Assembly (NCBI GenBank): GCA_019279435.1
Contig: JAAALK010000283.1
Location: 434,001 to 498,000 of the forward strand
Length of the DNA: 64,000 nucleotides
Origin: Zizania palustris
Taxonomy: Eukaryota; Streptophyta; Magnoliopsida; Poales; Poaceae
Direction of reading: 5' to 3'
Part shown: piece by piece, positions 12,101-23,008 of the stretch
Layout of the letters: each line of letters starts with the position of its first letter
Numbering within the stretch: position 1 is the first letter of the stretch
The notes under the pieces: generated by a model
The model's database searches: none
What the model was told of the DNA's origin: nothing
Seen by the model: the letters and a program-made list of their open reading frames with translations, nothing else
Made by a program: the position numbers and the translations under genes

Positions 12101-12484
12101 GGTACTCAACGGTTTAACATGAGAGGAAAGTTGGCCCCTCGATATGTTGGACCATTTCCCATTGTTCGACGTCAAGGTGAAGTTGTGTATCAGTTGGAAT
12201 TACCACCCTCATTAGCTGGAGTACATGATGTATTTCACGTATCTCAACTCAAGAAGTGTCTCCGCGTCCCCACAGAGCAAGTGGATCTTCAGCAGTTGGA
12301 TGTTCAAGAGGATTTGACCTATGTGGAAAAACCTGTCAAGATATTGGATGTAAAAGAAAGGACCACCAGGAGTCGAGTCATCCGCTTCTGTAAAGTGCAG
12401 TGGAGCAATCATCCTGTAGAAGAAGCTGCCTGGGAGAAAGAAGATGAACTCAAGGCACAGCATCCTGAGCTATTCGAGGATTGA
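9151..12484 (+). pseudogene. Pol of element C: protease, RT, RNase H, integrase, chromodomain
   Basis: Aspartic protease: LFDTGATHSF at about 9235-9264. Reverse transcriptase: YPLPRIDDLFDQL, then catalytic FIDDILIYS at 10155-10181. RNase H: FHVYCDASRQGLG at about 10588 and the ALSRKGYC region at 10921. Integrase: HHCC zinc domain at about 11240-11360 and catalytic core with MDFITGLP, SDRGSQF (11627) and GQTERV (about 11727). Chromodomain: about 12335-12480, ending FED then TGA at 12482. Breaks: a small deletion at about 9870 that removes residues before YRALNEV, TAG 10671, and a one-base loss at about 11616. The chromodomain is expected to steer integration to marked heterochromatin. Confidence 0.92.
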
Positions 12485-12510
12485 TCCGAATCTCGAGGAC
12501 GAGATTCTCT

Positions 12511-12526
12511 GTAAGGGGGATAGGAT
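12511..12526 (+). other. Polypurine tract of element C
   Basis: A purine-rich run GTAAGGGGGATAGGAT directly precedes the 3' LTR and would prime plus-strand DNA. Confidence 0.75.
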
Positions 12527-13116
12527 TGTAACACCCCAGAAATTAAAAAGGATTAGAATAAAAGAAAAATATTATTTAAATCATTTCTGGATTTATTATT
12601 TAAGGAAAATTCATAAAAGAACCCAAACAAAGCCAAACAGGGAGAAATACTCAAATCTGGACTTGAAAATTTTATGAGATGAACTAGAGACCAAAATATA
12701 ATTTTAGGAATTTTTACAAATTTTTATCAACAGTGATTCAACCCTTAATAAAATAAATGAATTACTGGAATTATTTTAAATCGGAAAAGAATTAAAATGC
12801 TAATGGGCCGCAACCTTCAAAGTGACCGAGCCCAGCCAGCCCAAGCCTGAGACACTAACAGGTGGGACCAACCTGTCGGCGCTCGCCTCCCCTCTCTCCT
12901 CCCGCCCGCGCCCCACTGGCCCCACGTGTCAGCCTCCATGCGCTCGCTTCGCCCACTGACCGCTCGGCCCCGCCTGTCGGCCCCTTTCCTTTCCCGTTCG
13001 CCCACTGACAGGTGGAGCCCACCTGTCAGGACCTTAGTCTCGATGGAAGGGATCGCTCCCCTTCCCTTCCCCGGCGATCGCTTTCTGTTTCTCGCCGCCG
13101 GCCACCGGATCGCCCT
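12527..13116 (+). repeat. Start of the 3' LTR of element C, cut by the assembly gap
   Basis: It matches 3625 to about 4225 of the 5' LTR. Most differences are single-base losses in short runs, with a few substitutions. The remaining 2.7 kb or so of LTR and the right target site are not in the assembly. Confidence 0.9.
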
Positions 13117-13216
13117 NNNNNNNNNNNNNNNNNNNNNNNNNNNNNNNNNNNNNNNNNNNNNNNNNNNNNNNNNNNNNNNNNNNNNNNNNNNNNNNNNNNN
13201 NNNNNNNNNNNNNNNN
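13117..13216. other. Assembly gap, 100 N
   Basis: Exactly 100 N, a conventional gap of unknown size. The sequence changes family across it (Tekay LTR to Tat 3' region), so order and distance across the gap rest on scaffolding only. Confidence 0.98.
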
Positions 13217-13972
13217 GAGGCGAGCTTCGAGCTGGCCTGGATCCGGGTGCACAAGGGCTTCCTTTCGGAAGTTGATATCTTGTAAGGGTCCAGCTAGGCG
13301 ACTGCTCGCCCCAACTTCGGCATAAAACCATTTCAGGATCCAGTCTGTATACCATCTGGCATTGATAGCCTTGGCGGGAAATCGGAGAGCATACTCATCC
13401 TGAAGCCTGAAGTTGATGCTTCCGAAGGCCACTACCATCTTTTCACCTCCGGGGCCTACGAAGGTCTTCGGTTGGCACGAAGCTCTGTGCAGTGCTGCGA
13501 AGATCTCCGCCCTTCCCTCACAACCCTCGGCTCGCAACGCCCATTCGAAGATGGCGAGACATGCTACAGCATTCGGAGAGAGTTAGGGGAGAGTGACGTG
13601 GAACAAATCCAATGCCTCGGCCAAGAAATCAACTGTCGGAAGCCCTAAGCCAGCTTCGAAGAAGGCTTCAAAAACAACCACTTCTCCGGGCCTTGGCGAC
13701 GGAATGATCTCTTTCCCGGGTTTGCGAATCATGACTCCCGAACTAATTTTGCCTTCTATTGCAACCGCGAGTGATTCTCTTTTGCAGGTTGAAGGCCCCA
13801 ATTGAAATGACTGATCCGTGTACTTCGTTGATGCCGGAAAAAGGTCTTGAGGGCCAGCATTTTGGGGATTTCTCCCCGCCACCACCAAGGTTGCAGCCGC
13901 CGCTGCTGCCGCAGCCTGCTACCAGGCCAGGGTTGAAGCTGCTCCAAGACCCTTGAAACTGGTTTTCGCCAT
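13217..13972 (-). pseudogene. Antisense ORF of T3 (gypsy-type transposon / Transposase_28-like domain)
   Basis: It is read leftwards from ATG 13972 (MAKTSFKGLG), through an alanine-rich stretch, to PGEVVVFEAFFEAGLGLP and AFGSINFRLQDEYALRFP. This resembles the plant 'putative gypsy type transposon' domain (Pfam Transposase_28) found as an extra ORF in grass Tat elements and in host-annotated genes; its function is unknown. Two in-frame stops: TAG at 13919-13921 and TAA at about 13583 (LP then LSPNAV). It runs into the N gap, so the C-terminus is missing. A TATA box on the same strand lies about 105 bp upstream. The domain match is from recognition, not a search. Confidence 0.65.
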
Positions 13973-14076
13973 TGGATCTCACGGATTGCTTCAGAAGAAA
14001 AATGGAGGCTAGGGCTTGATTGATGGTTTGCTTGCATGAAAGTGGTGGAAAGGTACTCGAGAAGGGTCAGAGCCCT

Positions 14077-14086
14077 CTATTTATAG
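14077..14086 (-). promoter_or_regulatory. TATA box for the antisense ORF of T3
   Basis: On the minus strand it reads CTATAAATAG, about 105 bp upstream of the ATG at 13972, inside the element and not in its LTR. It suggests the antisense ORF is transcribed from its own promoter. Confidence 0.55.
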
Positions 14087-14400
14087 CCCAGACCCCGATT
14101 TTTTACCGTTTGCCTATGCCGTTTCACATTCTTAACCGTTACCTTGTTGCGGAATTAACGTGTCACGTAACTTCCGTTAGAAGAAAGAAGCCAACGACTA
14201 TTTCTTCCAAGTCTAAAAAGGCTTTCGGGCTTCTCGAGTTAGTTCTAAGATGGTTCGAATGTAATTGTCTTAGAAACTGATTCGAAGTTTTGTATGTCCA
14301 TGCATTTCGGAGATGGATTAAAATATGATAACCCCTACGCATGATTATTTTTCTTGCGTATACTACTCTCCTAACTTTACAGATTTAGCGGAGAAGCGTA

Positions 14401-14413
14401 TTCGAGGGGCTAC
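14401..14413 (+). other. Polypurine tract of T3
   Basis: TTCGAGGGGCTAC directly before TGTTGGGGG. This GGGGCTAC form is typical of Tat-type elements and sets the plus orientation of T3. Confidence 0.75.
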
Positions 14414-14908
14414 TGTTGGGGGAAAATATTCCATCTTCAGGGTTATTGCAATAACAGGACAAAGGTTGATGATTAAGTCCAAGATTTTCAGCATATGACT
14501 CCGGGGATGCATTGAATCAAGTTCGAAGTATGATGACAGACTATAGTTCGGAGTATATCTTCGAACTTGGACTCTTACGAGAGCTTCTTTGCCAGCTAAA
14601 ATGGAAGGCTTATCTTCTTTCTCATTAGATTAGTCTTTTACCATTTTAGCCCTATTAAGGGTACCGAATAGTTTCCACTATGTCGATTGTAATAGAGGGG
14701 TAAAAAGGTCTTTTCCTTAATGTTTGGGCCTATAAATACCCCCCGTTTTACCCTGTAATGAGGACCAAATACAAGTTATTCAATACACACATTCGAACTA
14801 TTCTAAGTTATTATCCTTTCGGAGGCTTAGAATAGTTTACTTCGTAAACACTTCGTTTGTTAGTTTCTAATCTTCAGAAACCTGTTAGTGTAATCTTTTA
14901 CGCCAACA
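14414..14908 (+). repeat. 3' LTR of T3
   Basis: 495 bp with inverted ends TGTTGG...CCAACA and a TATA box (TATAAATACC) at 14731. The right target site would be CCAGC (14909-14913); the left copy is not in the window. Confidence 0.85.
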
Positions 14909-15640
14909 CCAGCTCATATGGACTGACCTTGGTGGGGCACCGTGCTTTGCAATCCTACAAGCCCATAATGCCTCGGAAAGCACTTCATGCCACCTTTTAG
15001 GAAACTCCTCAATTTTCTTCTTAATGAGCTTAATCATGGTTTTATTACTATACTCGGCCTGGCCATTGGCCTGAGCATAGTAAGGTGAAGAGTTTATCAA
15101 CTTAATACCATAATATTCGGCGAAGTCCCTTACTTGTCCAGAAACAAATGAACTACCCTAATCCGTAGTAAGAGTTTGGGGAATGCCGAATCTATGTATG
15201 ATGTGCTTCAAAATAAAATCACGTACCTCATTGTGAGTCATGTTCTTGAGAGGTACGGCCTCGGTCCACTTAGTGAAGTAATCCGTTGCCATCAACATGA
15301 ACCGATGCCCTTTTGAGGAAGGAGGGTGGATCTAGCCGATGAAGTCTAGACCCCAACCTCGAAACGGCCATGGCTTGACAATAGGATTGAGTAATGGGGC
15401 AGGAGCCAACTGAATATTGCCAAACTTTTGGCATGCTTCACATCCTCTATAGTACTTGAAACAGTCTTCGGTCATAGTCAGCCAATAAAACCCTGCTCTT
15501 TTGAGCATCCAACTCATTTTTTGGGCCGACTGATGAGTTTCGCAAAGCCCTTCATGGACTTCTCCTGTAGCCACTTGGGACTACTCATGGTCTAAACACT
15601 TTAATAGCACCCCGTCGATGGTTCGGTGATACAACGTGTC
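14909..15640 (-). pseudogene. Integrase of T1, truncated by T3
   Basis: The zinc-binding part reads VHEGLCETHQ ... CEACQKFG (HHCC), followed by WGLDFIG, a stop (about 15332), DYFTKWTEAVP, a stop in TD*GSSFVSG, and NGQAEYSNK, giving the order of catalytic D, D, E. Integrase inserts element cDNA into chromosomes. The gene ends abruptly at 14909, where the T3 LTR begins. Two nonsense codons precede that. Confidence 0.85.
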
Positions 15641-16119
15641 GTCCAACAACGCGAATTTGAACGCTTGTCGTCGAACCCTCCGATCGACCCTTTGGCTAGG
15701 GTCTCTCAAATATTGGACGATTGGGATTCTCGAATCACCCTTACAGGTTGCAGAGGGCTTCGCTGGTTCACCCTCTGAAGAAACTCCTACAATACTGAAT
15801 TCGGGGTGCCCCCCGAGCCATTCCAGCTCCTACCGAAGCCTGGCCGAGGTGGCCGTTCAAAGTGTGCTGGGCCGAAGCCCTTTGGAGGGTTCGGGCCCTG
15901 GGGAGCCTTCTCCGTTCGAGAGGCTTTGGACTATGGACTCCGGGGTGTCGGATCCCTTGGTGGGCAGAGCACTCCGATCCAGAGGCTTCGGCATGTGGTG
16001 GCCTTCGGCGACCCGAGGGGTTCGACCAGAAGGGTGCGCCCATCTGGCATCACTCACTTCGGCAATGCGACCAGACATCGGCTTTTCTGATACAGAAAAT
16101 TTCCCTCTCTTGACCTGGT

Positions 16120-16690
16120 AGCCAGATGCCTGCTGAGCCAAATCATTGGCAATTGAATTGGCTTCTCTTGACACGTGAGATATTTTGAAATCATCAAAAG
16201 TAGCAACTATGTCTAGGCATTTGTCCAAGTAGCTATTCAACAAGCCATTAAAACATTGAGCATTCTTGGATACTTGTTGTACTACTAATAATGAATCACC
16301 ATACGCGTGAACATGTTTTGCACCTACAGACTATAGTAGTTCAAGACCTAACAACAAAGCTTCGTATTCGGCTTGGTTATTAGTGGAAGAAAACTCTAGT
16401 CGGGCCGAGGTTTCAAAGCGCATACCATTAGGTGATATGAGAACCACTCCAATACCTTGGCCACTCTTGCAAGCCAAACCATCAAAATAGATTTTCCATG
16501 GCACTACCTCAACTAGAGCAATAGCATCACTCCAGCTAGCATCTATGTGATGATCAACTATAAAGTTGGCTACAACTTGGCCTTTCATCGCTCTTAGAGG
16601 ATCGTAGGCCAAATCGTACTCAATCAACGCGTAAGCCCACTTTTCGATTCTTCCACTTAGAATCGGTTTCTGTAACATGTGCTTTATAAC
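16120..16690 (-). pseudogene. Second (archaeal-type) RNase H of T1
   Basis: WKIYFDGLACKSGQGIGVVL followed by STNNQAEYEALLLGLELL and VHAYGDSLLVVQQV is the extra RNase H domain of Tat elements, lying between pol RNase H and integrase. One TAG follows LELL at about 16328. The expected active-site acids are visible (D in YFDG, E in AEYEAL, D in YGDS). Confidence 0.82.
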
Positions 16691-17900
16691 ATCGGTTTGG
16701 CAAACGACAACACATGTGGTGGGGAGAAGATAATGGCGTAACTTGGTGCACGCGTAATAAAGTGATAAACATAATCATTCCACAAACGCGTACCTGGTTT
16801 CGGCGTCCAGCAGGCGGCGGCTCAAGAATGTGATGATTTACTCCTTCCCCTCCACCTCCTGTGTTAGCACGACTCCAATCACGCTGTCTTCAGCGGCGAT
16901 GTATAGCTGAAACGGAATCCCGGCCTTGGGTGCTCTCACCGCGGGTGGTGATGACAAGCACTCCTTGATCTTCTCAAAAGCACTTTGCTGGATTGCCCCC
17001 CAAGTGAACTCGGCTTCATTTTTAGCCGGAGTATGGGGACAAAGGCATCAATCTTGTCGGACAAGTTGGATATAAAGCAACGCAAATAGTTCAACTTTCC
17101 TAGCAAATTTTGCACATCCTTCTTACATGACGGCACTGTAACGTTTCTAATCTTCTCAAGTCTCTTAGGATCAATTTCTATGCCTCTCTCATCAATCATT
17201 AAACCTAAGAACTTACTCGCCGACACACCAAAAGCACACTTGAGTGGGTTCATCTTCAACCCGTACTATCGCATCCTATCGAAAGCAACTTTCAAATCGG
17301 CTAAATGGTTTCCCATAGCGTCCAATTTGACCACGACATCGTCGATGTAAACTTCTAACATGAATCCTAACAAGTCATGAAAGATCAAGTTCATAGCGCG
17401 CTGATACGTGGCACCGGCATTTTTCAACCCAAAAGTCATGACGAACCATTCGAATAAACCGACAAAACCAGGGCATCGATATGCAGTCTTATAGACGTCC
17501 TCTTTAGCCATAAAGATTTGATTGTAACCGGCATTGCCATCAAGAAAACTTAGTACCTTGTGTCCTGAAGCATCGTTGATCAACATGTCGGCTATTGGCA
17601 TTGAATACTCGTCTTTCGGAGTGGCTCTATTTAGATCTCGGAAATCAATGCATACTCGTATCTTGCCGCTCCCTTTCTTCTCTACAGGCACAATGTTAGC
17701 AACCCATTCTGCGTACCTGCATGTCCTAATAAATTCAGCCTTGAGTAGTCATTCCACTTCTTCTTTAACTCGGTCATAGATGGCCGAATTAAAGCGACGG
17801 GGTGGCTGTTTATAAGGCCTAAATCTGGGCTTGATGGGCATCCGATGCTCCACGAGCTCGCGGCTTAGCCCTGGCATTTCGCTATACTCTCATGCAAAAC
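16690..17900 (-). pseudogene. Reverse transcriptase and first RNase H of T1
   Basis: The RT palm shows VCIDFRDLNRATPKDEYSMP, SFLDGNAGYNQIFM and catalytic YIDDVVVK (about 17325-17349). A TAG at 17266-17268 interrupts just before YGLKMNPLKCAFGV. The frame then shifts near 17030-17000 in the region leading into RNase H. It would copy element RNA into DNA, but as read it is not functional. Confidence 0.88.
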
Positions 17901-18158
17901 AATCGACGTACGACCGAAGTAACTTTATTACTTCAGCCTTTTCATCGGGCTACAAATGTTGGTTTACAAAAGTTGGCCTGGGGATGCTACCATTACCTAT
18001 ATCAGCTTCCTCCAAGGGATCAGCTGACGCAAAACCTTGTCCTAATTTTTCTACTTCGTTAAAGTCCTCGATGGCTTCGGTAATACCGTCTTTATTAGAC
18101 CGATATTGCTCCACGCGAGACTTTAGCCAATCTAGATTATTCTTGCTAGACATGACTA

Positions 18159-19080
18159 CTAATACAAAAATAGTCGTGCTACTCCAGCCGGCTTTACATA
18201 CACTGGTACAAACCGTCCTTCTGATACACTAACAAAGTCATAATCCAAAAGATCTCTACTTGATAGACACTCTACTTTGTTATGGACGACATCGATTGAT
18301 ACATCGACCAATGCTACTTGGGCCGAAGTATCCACGGGGATGACTTCTATCTCATCGCCATCCCATTGTATCAGGCACTGGTGTAGAGTAGAAGGGATGC
18401 AACAGTTTGCGTGAATCCAGTCGTGCTCGAGTAACACGCTATAGTTACCTTGTACGTCGACGATGAAGAACGATGTTGGCAAAGTCTTGTTGCCCACCGT
18501 TAACTCCATAGAGAGTACTCACTTGGCCTCGGAGCTCTCGCCGTTGAAGCCGTTGAGCATCAAGTTAGTCTTCTTCAGGTCATCTTCGTCCCTGCCAAGT
18601 TTCTTCACCAATGAATAAGGCATTAGGTTAACAGTGGCGCCGCCGTCGACGAGCATCCGGGAAATCGGCTTCCCATCGATGTGACCCCTGACATAGAGGG
18701 GCTTTAGATGGCGTGCCGAGTCCTCGGGCTTCTTGAAGATGGCGTTGCACACACCGAGGTTCAATTGAGCGACCTCGGCCTCGCCCCGTAGTGGTGCAAA
18801 CTCGGCGGGTAATGTGACGATGTTGATGTCCATCGCTTGACGCGCGGGCCCCTCAAAAATGGGTGAGTAATCGTCGTCGAGCAGGTCATCGTCGTCGTCG
18901 CTCGGACTAGGAGCCAGGTTGGTTATCTCAACCGGCTTCTCCCTCCATACCTGTTTGGTAGCTAGCCGAGGGCGGATCTCTTCGAAGATAGCATCGCGCT
19001 CGGCCTCAGCTACCTTCTCGCGTATCTCCTGTGCCCGCAACCTTTGTAGGTGTCTCTTCTATGATTTGGACATGCCCGGA
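18159..19080 (-). pseudogene. Protease region of T1
   Basis: A leader reads MSKS, then an acidic stretch (SDDDDDLLDDDYSP), IDGKPISRMLVDGGATVNLM (active-site DGGAT at about 18625-18660) and a C-terminal half with FFIVDVQGNYSVLL. A TGA at 18519 separates the halves. It matches the T2 fragment at 44780-45065, which ends just before the active site. Confidence 0.78.
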
Positions 19081-19099
19081 GTTGCCCAAGATGGCTGCG

Positions 19100-19950
19100 G
19101 CTTAGTGCCTAGAGCTACTGTTCGACTCCTGTTAACTCTGGCCAAAGTGTGACCTTCGGCCTCGGGTGCCCTGTGTTCGAAGGGGGCTTCGCTGCGAACC
19201 CCGTCGAACGGATCGGCCTCGTTCGGCCGATCAAACCAAGCTTCGGCGCGGAGCCCGGCCGAAGCATGCGGTTTACCTCCGTCAGCCTTCGGCGACAAAG
19301 TCTTCGTGATTGGGACTTCCTGAGACCCAACTCTGATAGTTATGGCTTCGGACCCCCTGACTTCGGCCTCCACGTGCTCGCCCCTTCGGCTTCGCTCTGA
19401 AGGGTCCTATTCGGAGGTACCACACACAGTCTGTGGATGATGCCCCCTCCGCTGTGTCTGTTTGCCCTGCCATCCATAATACTCCGAAGGAAAATAAGTC
19501 ATAGGGTTAGTCTGTGGAGGGTACCCTGACCCGGATACGTACGGGGCCCATGGGGTCCCCGCCTAGTCATACGGCGGAGGCATCAGAGGCTCTAGAGGCC
19601 TCGGCCACTGCGAGTCGAACCCGTCACCCGGAGGGTGGTTTGGCCAAGTCGAAGGTGTCTCCGACCACACTAGCGAAGGATCCTACCAGGCCAGAGGTAC
19701 GTTCGGCCAGTGTGGGCCGAAGCCTCTCATCGGAGAAGTCTAGTGCGGTGCGGGGCTCGGCCATTGGGGGCTGAAGTTGTTGTATAGGGGACCCGACCAC
19801 TGGGGCTCGAAGATGTTGTACGGGGGGTTTTACCACTGTGGCTCGGAACCACCGTGCGGAGCATCAGGCCATTGTGGCCCGAAGCCCTCGTGCGGAGGTT
19901 TCGCTGGCTTCGGAATGAAGCCACCCTTCGAAAGTCTTGGACCCTTCAGC
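19100..19950 (-). repeat. Degenerate Gag-protease linker of T1 with FGPQWP-like units
   Basis: Read leftwards from 19950, the frame following Gag gives repeats of the type GFGPQWP / NIFEPQWSGP / NNFSPQWP, interrupted by TAG stops. Homologous units occur in T2 at 26885-27245. It has no known domain; likely a low-complexity spacer of the polyprotein. Confidence 0.55.
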
Positions 19951-21989
19951 TATTTTAGCTTAGCATGTGGACCTGCTTCTTTGGCCCTCCTCTGATGCTT
20001 GTTTATAAGCATGTTATATGTTACCTTCGGCCTCTTGAGAGCCTTAGCCGAAGGGGTATTGATGTTCTGTTTCCACACTCCTACCTCGGGGTTCTTTGGT
20101 ATGAGTGTGTGAATGCGCGGTTCTCCAACAATAACATCTTTTCCCTTAGCAGACTCGGCCTGTTCTGGCTGAATCAACACCTTCTTCTCACCGAGGTCAA
20201 CGGTGTTGACTAGAAAAGGATCTTTATCCAGCTTCATTTTTGGATCATGGTCTATCTTCAATCGTCCTTCTTCTATGGCCGATTGTATCTGCCGTCGAAA
20301 AACATTGCAATCATTAGTATTATGAGAATGTGAATCATGCCACTTACAGTATGGATGCTTCTTTAACTCGTCGGCAGGTGGGATAACTTGACCCTTAGGT
20401 AACCTGAGAAGCTGACTCTTTAAGAGGAAATCGAATATTTTATCACATTTAGTCACATCGAACGAGTACTTGACCTCATTAAGTCTATTCTTTGTGGGGG
20501 ATGGTCGTAGTTCGGATCAAGTGACATGTTTGTTTTTATTGTTGGTAACCCATTCGGCCGCGTACATGTTGGCCGAATCCTCCTCCTCTGACTCCTCCTC
20601 ATCAGAGCGTTCCATGATGTGGATTTCGGCCCTAGGCTTGCTAAACGTCTTAATAAATTTCTTATCTTTGGCTCGTCCTTCTTGGACCAGAGCCTGTTGT
20701 AGAACTTGGCTAACTTCTAAAAAGTTTTGGTTATCTAACCTTTCTTTAAGTTCGGAACACAACCCGTTAAAAGCTAATTCCGCCAAGTCTCTTTCTAAAA
20801 TATTAAGACTAAAGCATCGGTTTCTAGTATCCCTGAAACGCTTGATATACTCAGAGGTGCTCTCACTAGATTTTTGCTTAACTGATGTCAAATGTGAAAG
20901 CCTAAGTTCTGTTTCACCCGTGTAGAAATAATCATGGAATTTCCGCTCTAAATCGTCCCACGTGTAGATAGAGTTCGGCGGTAGCGCCGAAAACCAAGGG
21001 AAAGATGTGCCGGATAGCGAGAGAGAAAATAGTCTAACTTTTAGGGCATCTATCCTGCTAACCTCTCCACACTACGCCAAAAATTGACTAACATGCTCTA
21101 GTGTGGTCCTGCTACCCTCGCCATCAAATTTAGTGAACTCAGGGATCCTATAGCTGCGGGGGTAGGGTACTGTATCAAGATGATCGGGGTATGGTTTGCG
21201 ATAAACCCTAACCCGTCCCTTGGGCACGAAGCCGGCACACTCCCTAAACAGTGCGCGGACCCGCTCATCTATATCATCTTGGTAGGTTGTTTGCATGCGC
21301 CTCTCATGTGGGGGCACGACACGTGGTGGGATATCGTCGTGTCGGCCATGTGCTTCTTCCCTACATGCAAATTGTACAACGTGCTCGTGTCCAGGCGCCT
21401 GCGCGTGTGGTGCGGGTAGCGCGGGTATTGGCGTAGGTGTTGTGTGGTAGGCAGTATTAGTTTGACCATAGGTATAATGATTGGTCTCAGCCATAAGTGA
21501 TGAGGTCGGAGACATGTTGTTCGGAGGAGCACTAGCTATAGGAACTGGGGGTACGGCCTCAGTGAAGTCGAACCTTCTAAGAGTTGCCTCTACTTGGGAG
21601 CTGACTGCCAAATCTAAACGGTTGGCTAGGGAAGCGCTAACGGCCTGATCGACTGATGCAGCTATTTTTTGCTCAATTTCAAAAGAAGATAAATGAGGCG
21701 ATACCGGTGTTACCTGGACCTGAGCAAGGTCGGGTGTGACGATGTCGCGCTTGACGAAGCCTGTGCGTGTCTTGATGTAGCCCCCAAGCATCATGTCTTG
21801 GAGCGCCTTTAACTTTGCCTCGATCTCTGCTCGGTCTTCTGCGGGGATATCTTCGAGTGTAGGTGACAATATGTTGCGGTTGTCGATATCCGCGTCTCCT
21901 ATTGCGTCCATCAGTGGTGTAGACGTAGTAGTCGAAGTAGATGTACCGGTGGCCGATGTAGACGTACTCATCATGTTCGCGTAGCTCAT
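19950..21989 (-). pseudogene. Gag of T1
   Basis: Gag starts at ATG 21989 (MSYANMMSTS), overlapping the end of the PBS. The order is a Ser/Thr-rich head, a linker with AVPPVPIAS, YRIPEFTKFDGEG (start of the gag domain), KQKSSESTSEYIKRFRD, acidic EEESEEED, and a CHHC finger YCKWHDSHSHNTNDC near 20320 (C-X2-H-X4-H-X4-C). Stops: TAG 21072, TGA 20517, then open to 19950. T2 carries the same protein on the other strand. Confidence 0.85.
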
Positions 21990-22006
21990 CCCCGGCGGAG
22001 TCGCCA
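21989..22006 (-). other. Primer-binding site of T1 (tRNA-Arg-like)
   Basis: On the minus strand TGGCGACTCCGCCGGGGA follows the LTR end after a short T-rich spacer. It is complementary to a tRNA 3' end ending GGAGUCGCCA, as in some tRNA-Arg species. The tRNA assignment is from general knowledge. Confidence 0.6.
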
Positions 22007-22011
22007 AAAAG

Positions 22012-23008
22012 TGTGTTGACGCGAGAACGTGCCCCCGCACTTGGGCCAGTCCGGCAATCCAAAAGTGCTCGGATACTTAGGGACAGGCCTAAGCATGACA
22101 TAACACCGATGCAACGTTCCGACTACCCTTAATAGTGATAAGGGGGGTGGAGTCGCCAGACAACCAGATTACACAAAATAATCCAATTAGCCGAAAGAAA
22201 TAGGTTAAATAGGTTAAAATCAGCAAACAAGTCGGAGTCCTCCTGGTTCGAAGTCTGATGCGAAGGGTGCGCCGAAGGGTACCTTCGGCGCCTGGTGCGA
22301 AGCGCCCCGCCGAAGGGTGCTTCGGCGTCCGGACTGATCCGGCCGAAGGTAGACTCCGAACGGATCTAAACACGGTGATCACCTCCGAACAACGGGGTTC
22401 GGCGTGCGATCTCCGATGCAGCGGATTATAGAGTAGTGACGCGAAGGCCACACGTGGGTGCAACTTCGTCTGGTGCGGAGTATGTTCGTGGCGAAGTCTG
22501 TCATGATGAAGTATGCTAGCGGAGCCTATTGTCGAAGCCTGTGGTCCTATCGAAGGGTGTCCTAGGGACATCCGGAACCGATCTCTCAGCTCCGGACACC
22601 TCCGGCGAAGGGGCTCCGAATGTGCGAACCTGTAACAGAGATAATGCGAAGTACCAATTCGGCCTTAGGACCGAATTTTGCGAGGTGTTGCACGGGTGGC
22701 GAAGGTAGCAATCTATTACGCAGATTAGCGGATACTTCACAAGGCGATAGCAATCTGTTACGTAGATTAACGTGGACTTCACAGGCGAAGTACCAAGGCT
22801 TACCACTGTTCCGTAGAGGCGGACGGAGGGCTTCCAGGCAAACCCACGAAGAGGTACAGAAAAGTAAAGGTAAAAGTAAAGGTACGATCAAAGCATGGCT
22901 TCAGCCCTGTAGGGCTTCGGACAGACCCTGGACATGTGTACTTTCGGCCCAAATCACCAAAAATTGATATTTTGATAATTTAGCCATTGCTGCCATTTTT
23001 TGCTATCA
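22012..23008 (-). repeat. 5' LTR of T1
   Basis: About 1 kb, on the minus strand starting TGATAGCAAAAAATGG and ending near CAACACA. The end at 22012 is approximate. The start at 23008 is set by the resumption of T2 gag at 23009. It is dense in CCGAAGG/CCTTCGG words (22240-22400). No pair partner is visible because the 3' end of T1 is lost. Confidence 0.65.

Larger units (their letters stand above)
3625..13116 (+). mobile_element. Element C: Tekay/Del-type Ty3 chromovirus, near complete
   Basis: The order is LTR, iMet PBS, leader ORF, gag, protease, RT, RNase H, integrase, chromodomain, PPT, 3' LTR (incomplete). This pol order is that of Ty3/gypsy, and the integrase tail with chromodomain places it among chromoviruses. 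The very long LTR (about 3.28 kb) fits the Tekay clade. It interrupts the gag of element B; the 5 bp before it are CCTGC. The right flank is hidden by the gap at 13117. At least five in-frame stops, two single-base shifts and one small deletion make it non-autonomous as assembled. Confidence 0.9.
13217..14908 (+). mobile_element. Element T3: 3' end of a plus-strand Tat-type Ty3 element
   Basis: It consists of a 3' region with an antisense ORF, a PPT and a 3' LTR. It is inserted in the integrase gene of T1: the T1 reading frame breaks exactly at the LTR terminus at 14908. Position and strand of the extra ORF (between pol and 3' LTR, antisense) match the antisense ORFs known in Tat elements such as Grande. 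Gag and pol are not present, being lost in or left of the gap. Confidence 0.75.
14909..23008 (-). mobile_element. Element T1: minus-strand Tat-type Ty3 element
   Basis: Read from right to left: LTR (23008-22012), PBS, gag, protease, RT, RNase H, a second archaeal-type RNase H, integrase. The doubled RNase H and the tRNA-Arg-like PBS are Tat-lineage traits. The 3' end is cut by T3 inside the integrase. T1 lies in the gag of T2: at 23009 plus-strand gag sequence of another Tat element begins. Many stops make it a pseudo-element. 15640-16120 and 19100-19950 are low-conservation linkers. Confidence 0.85.
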
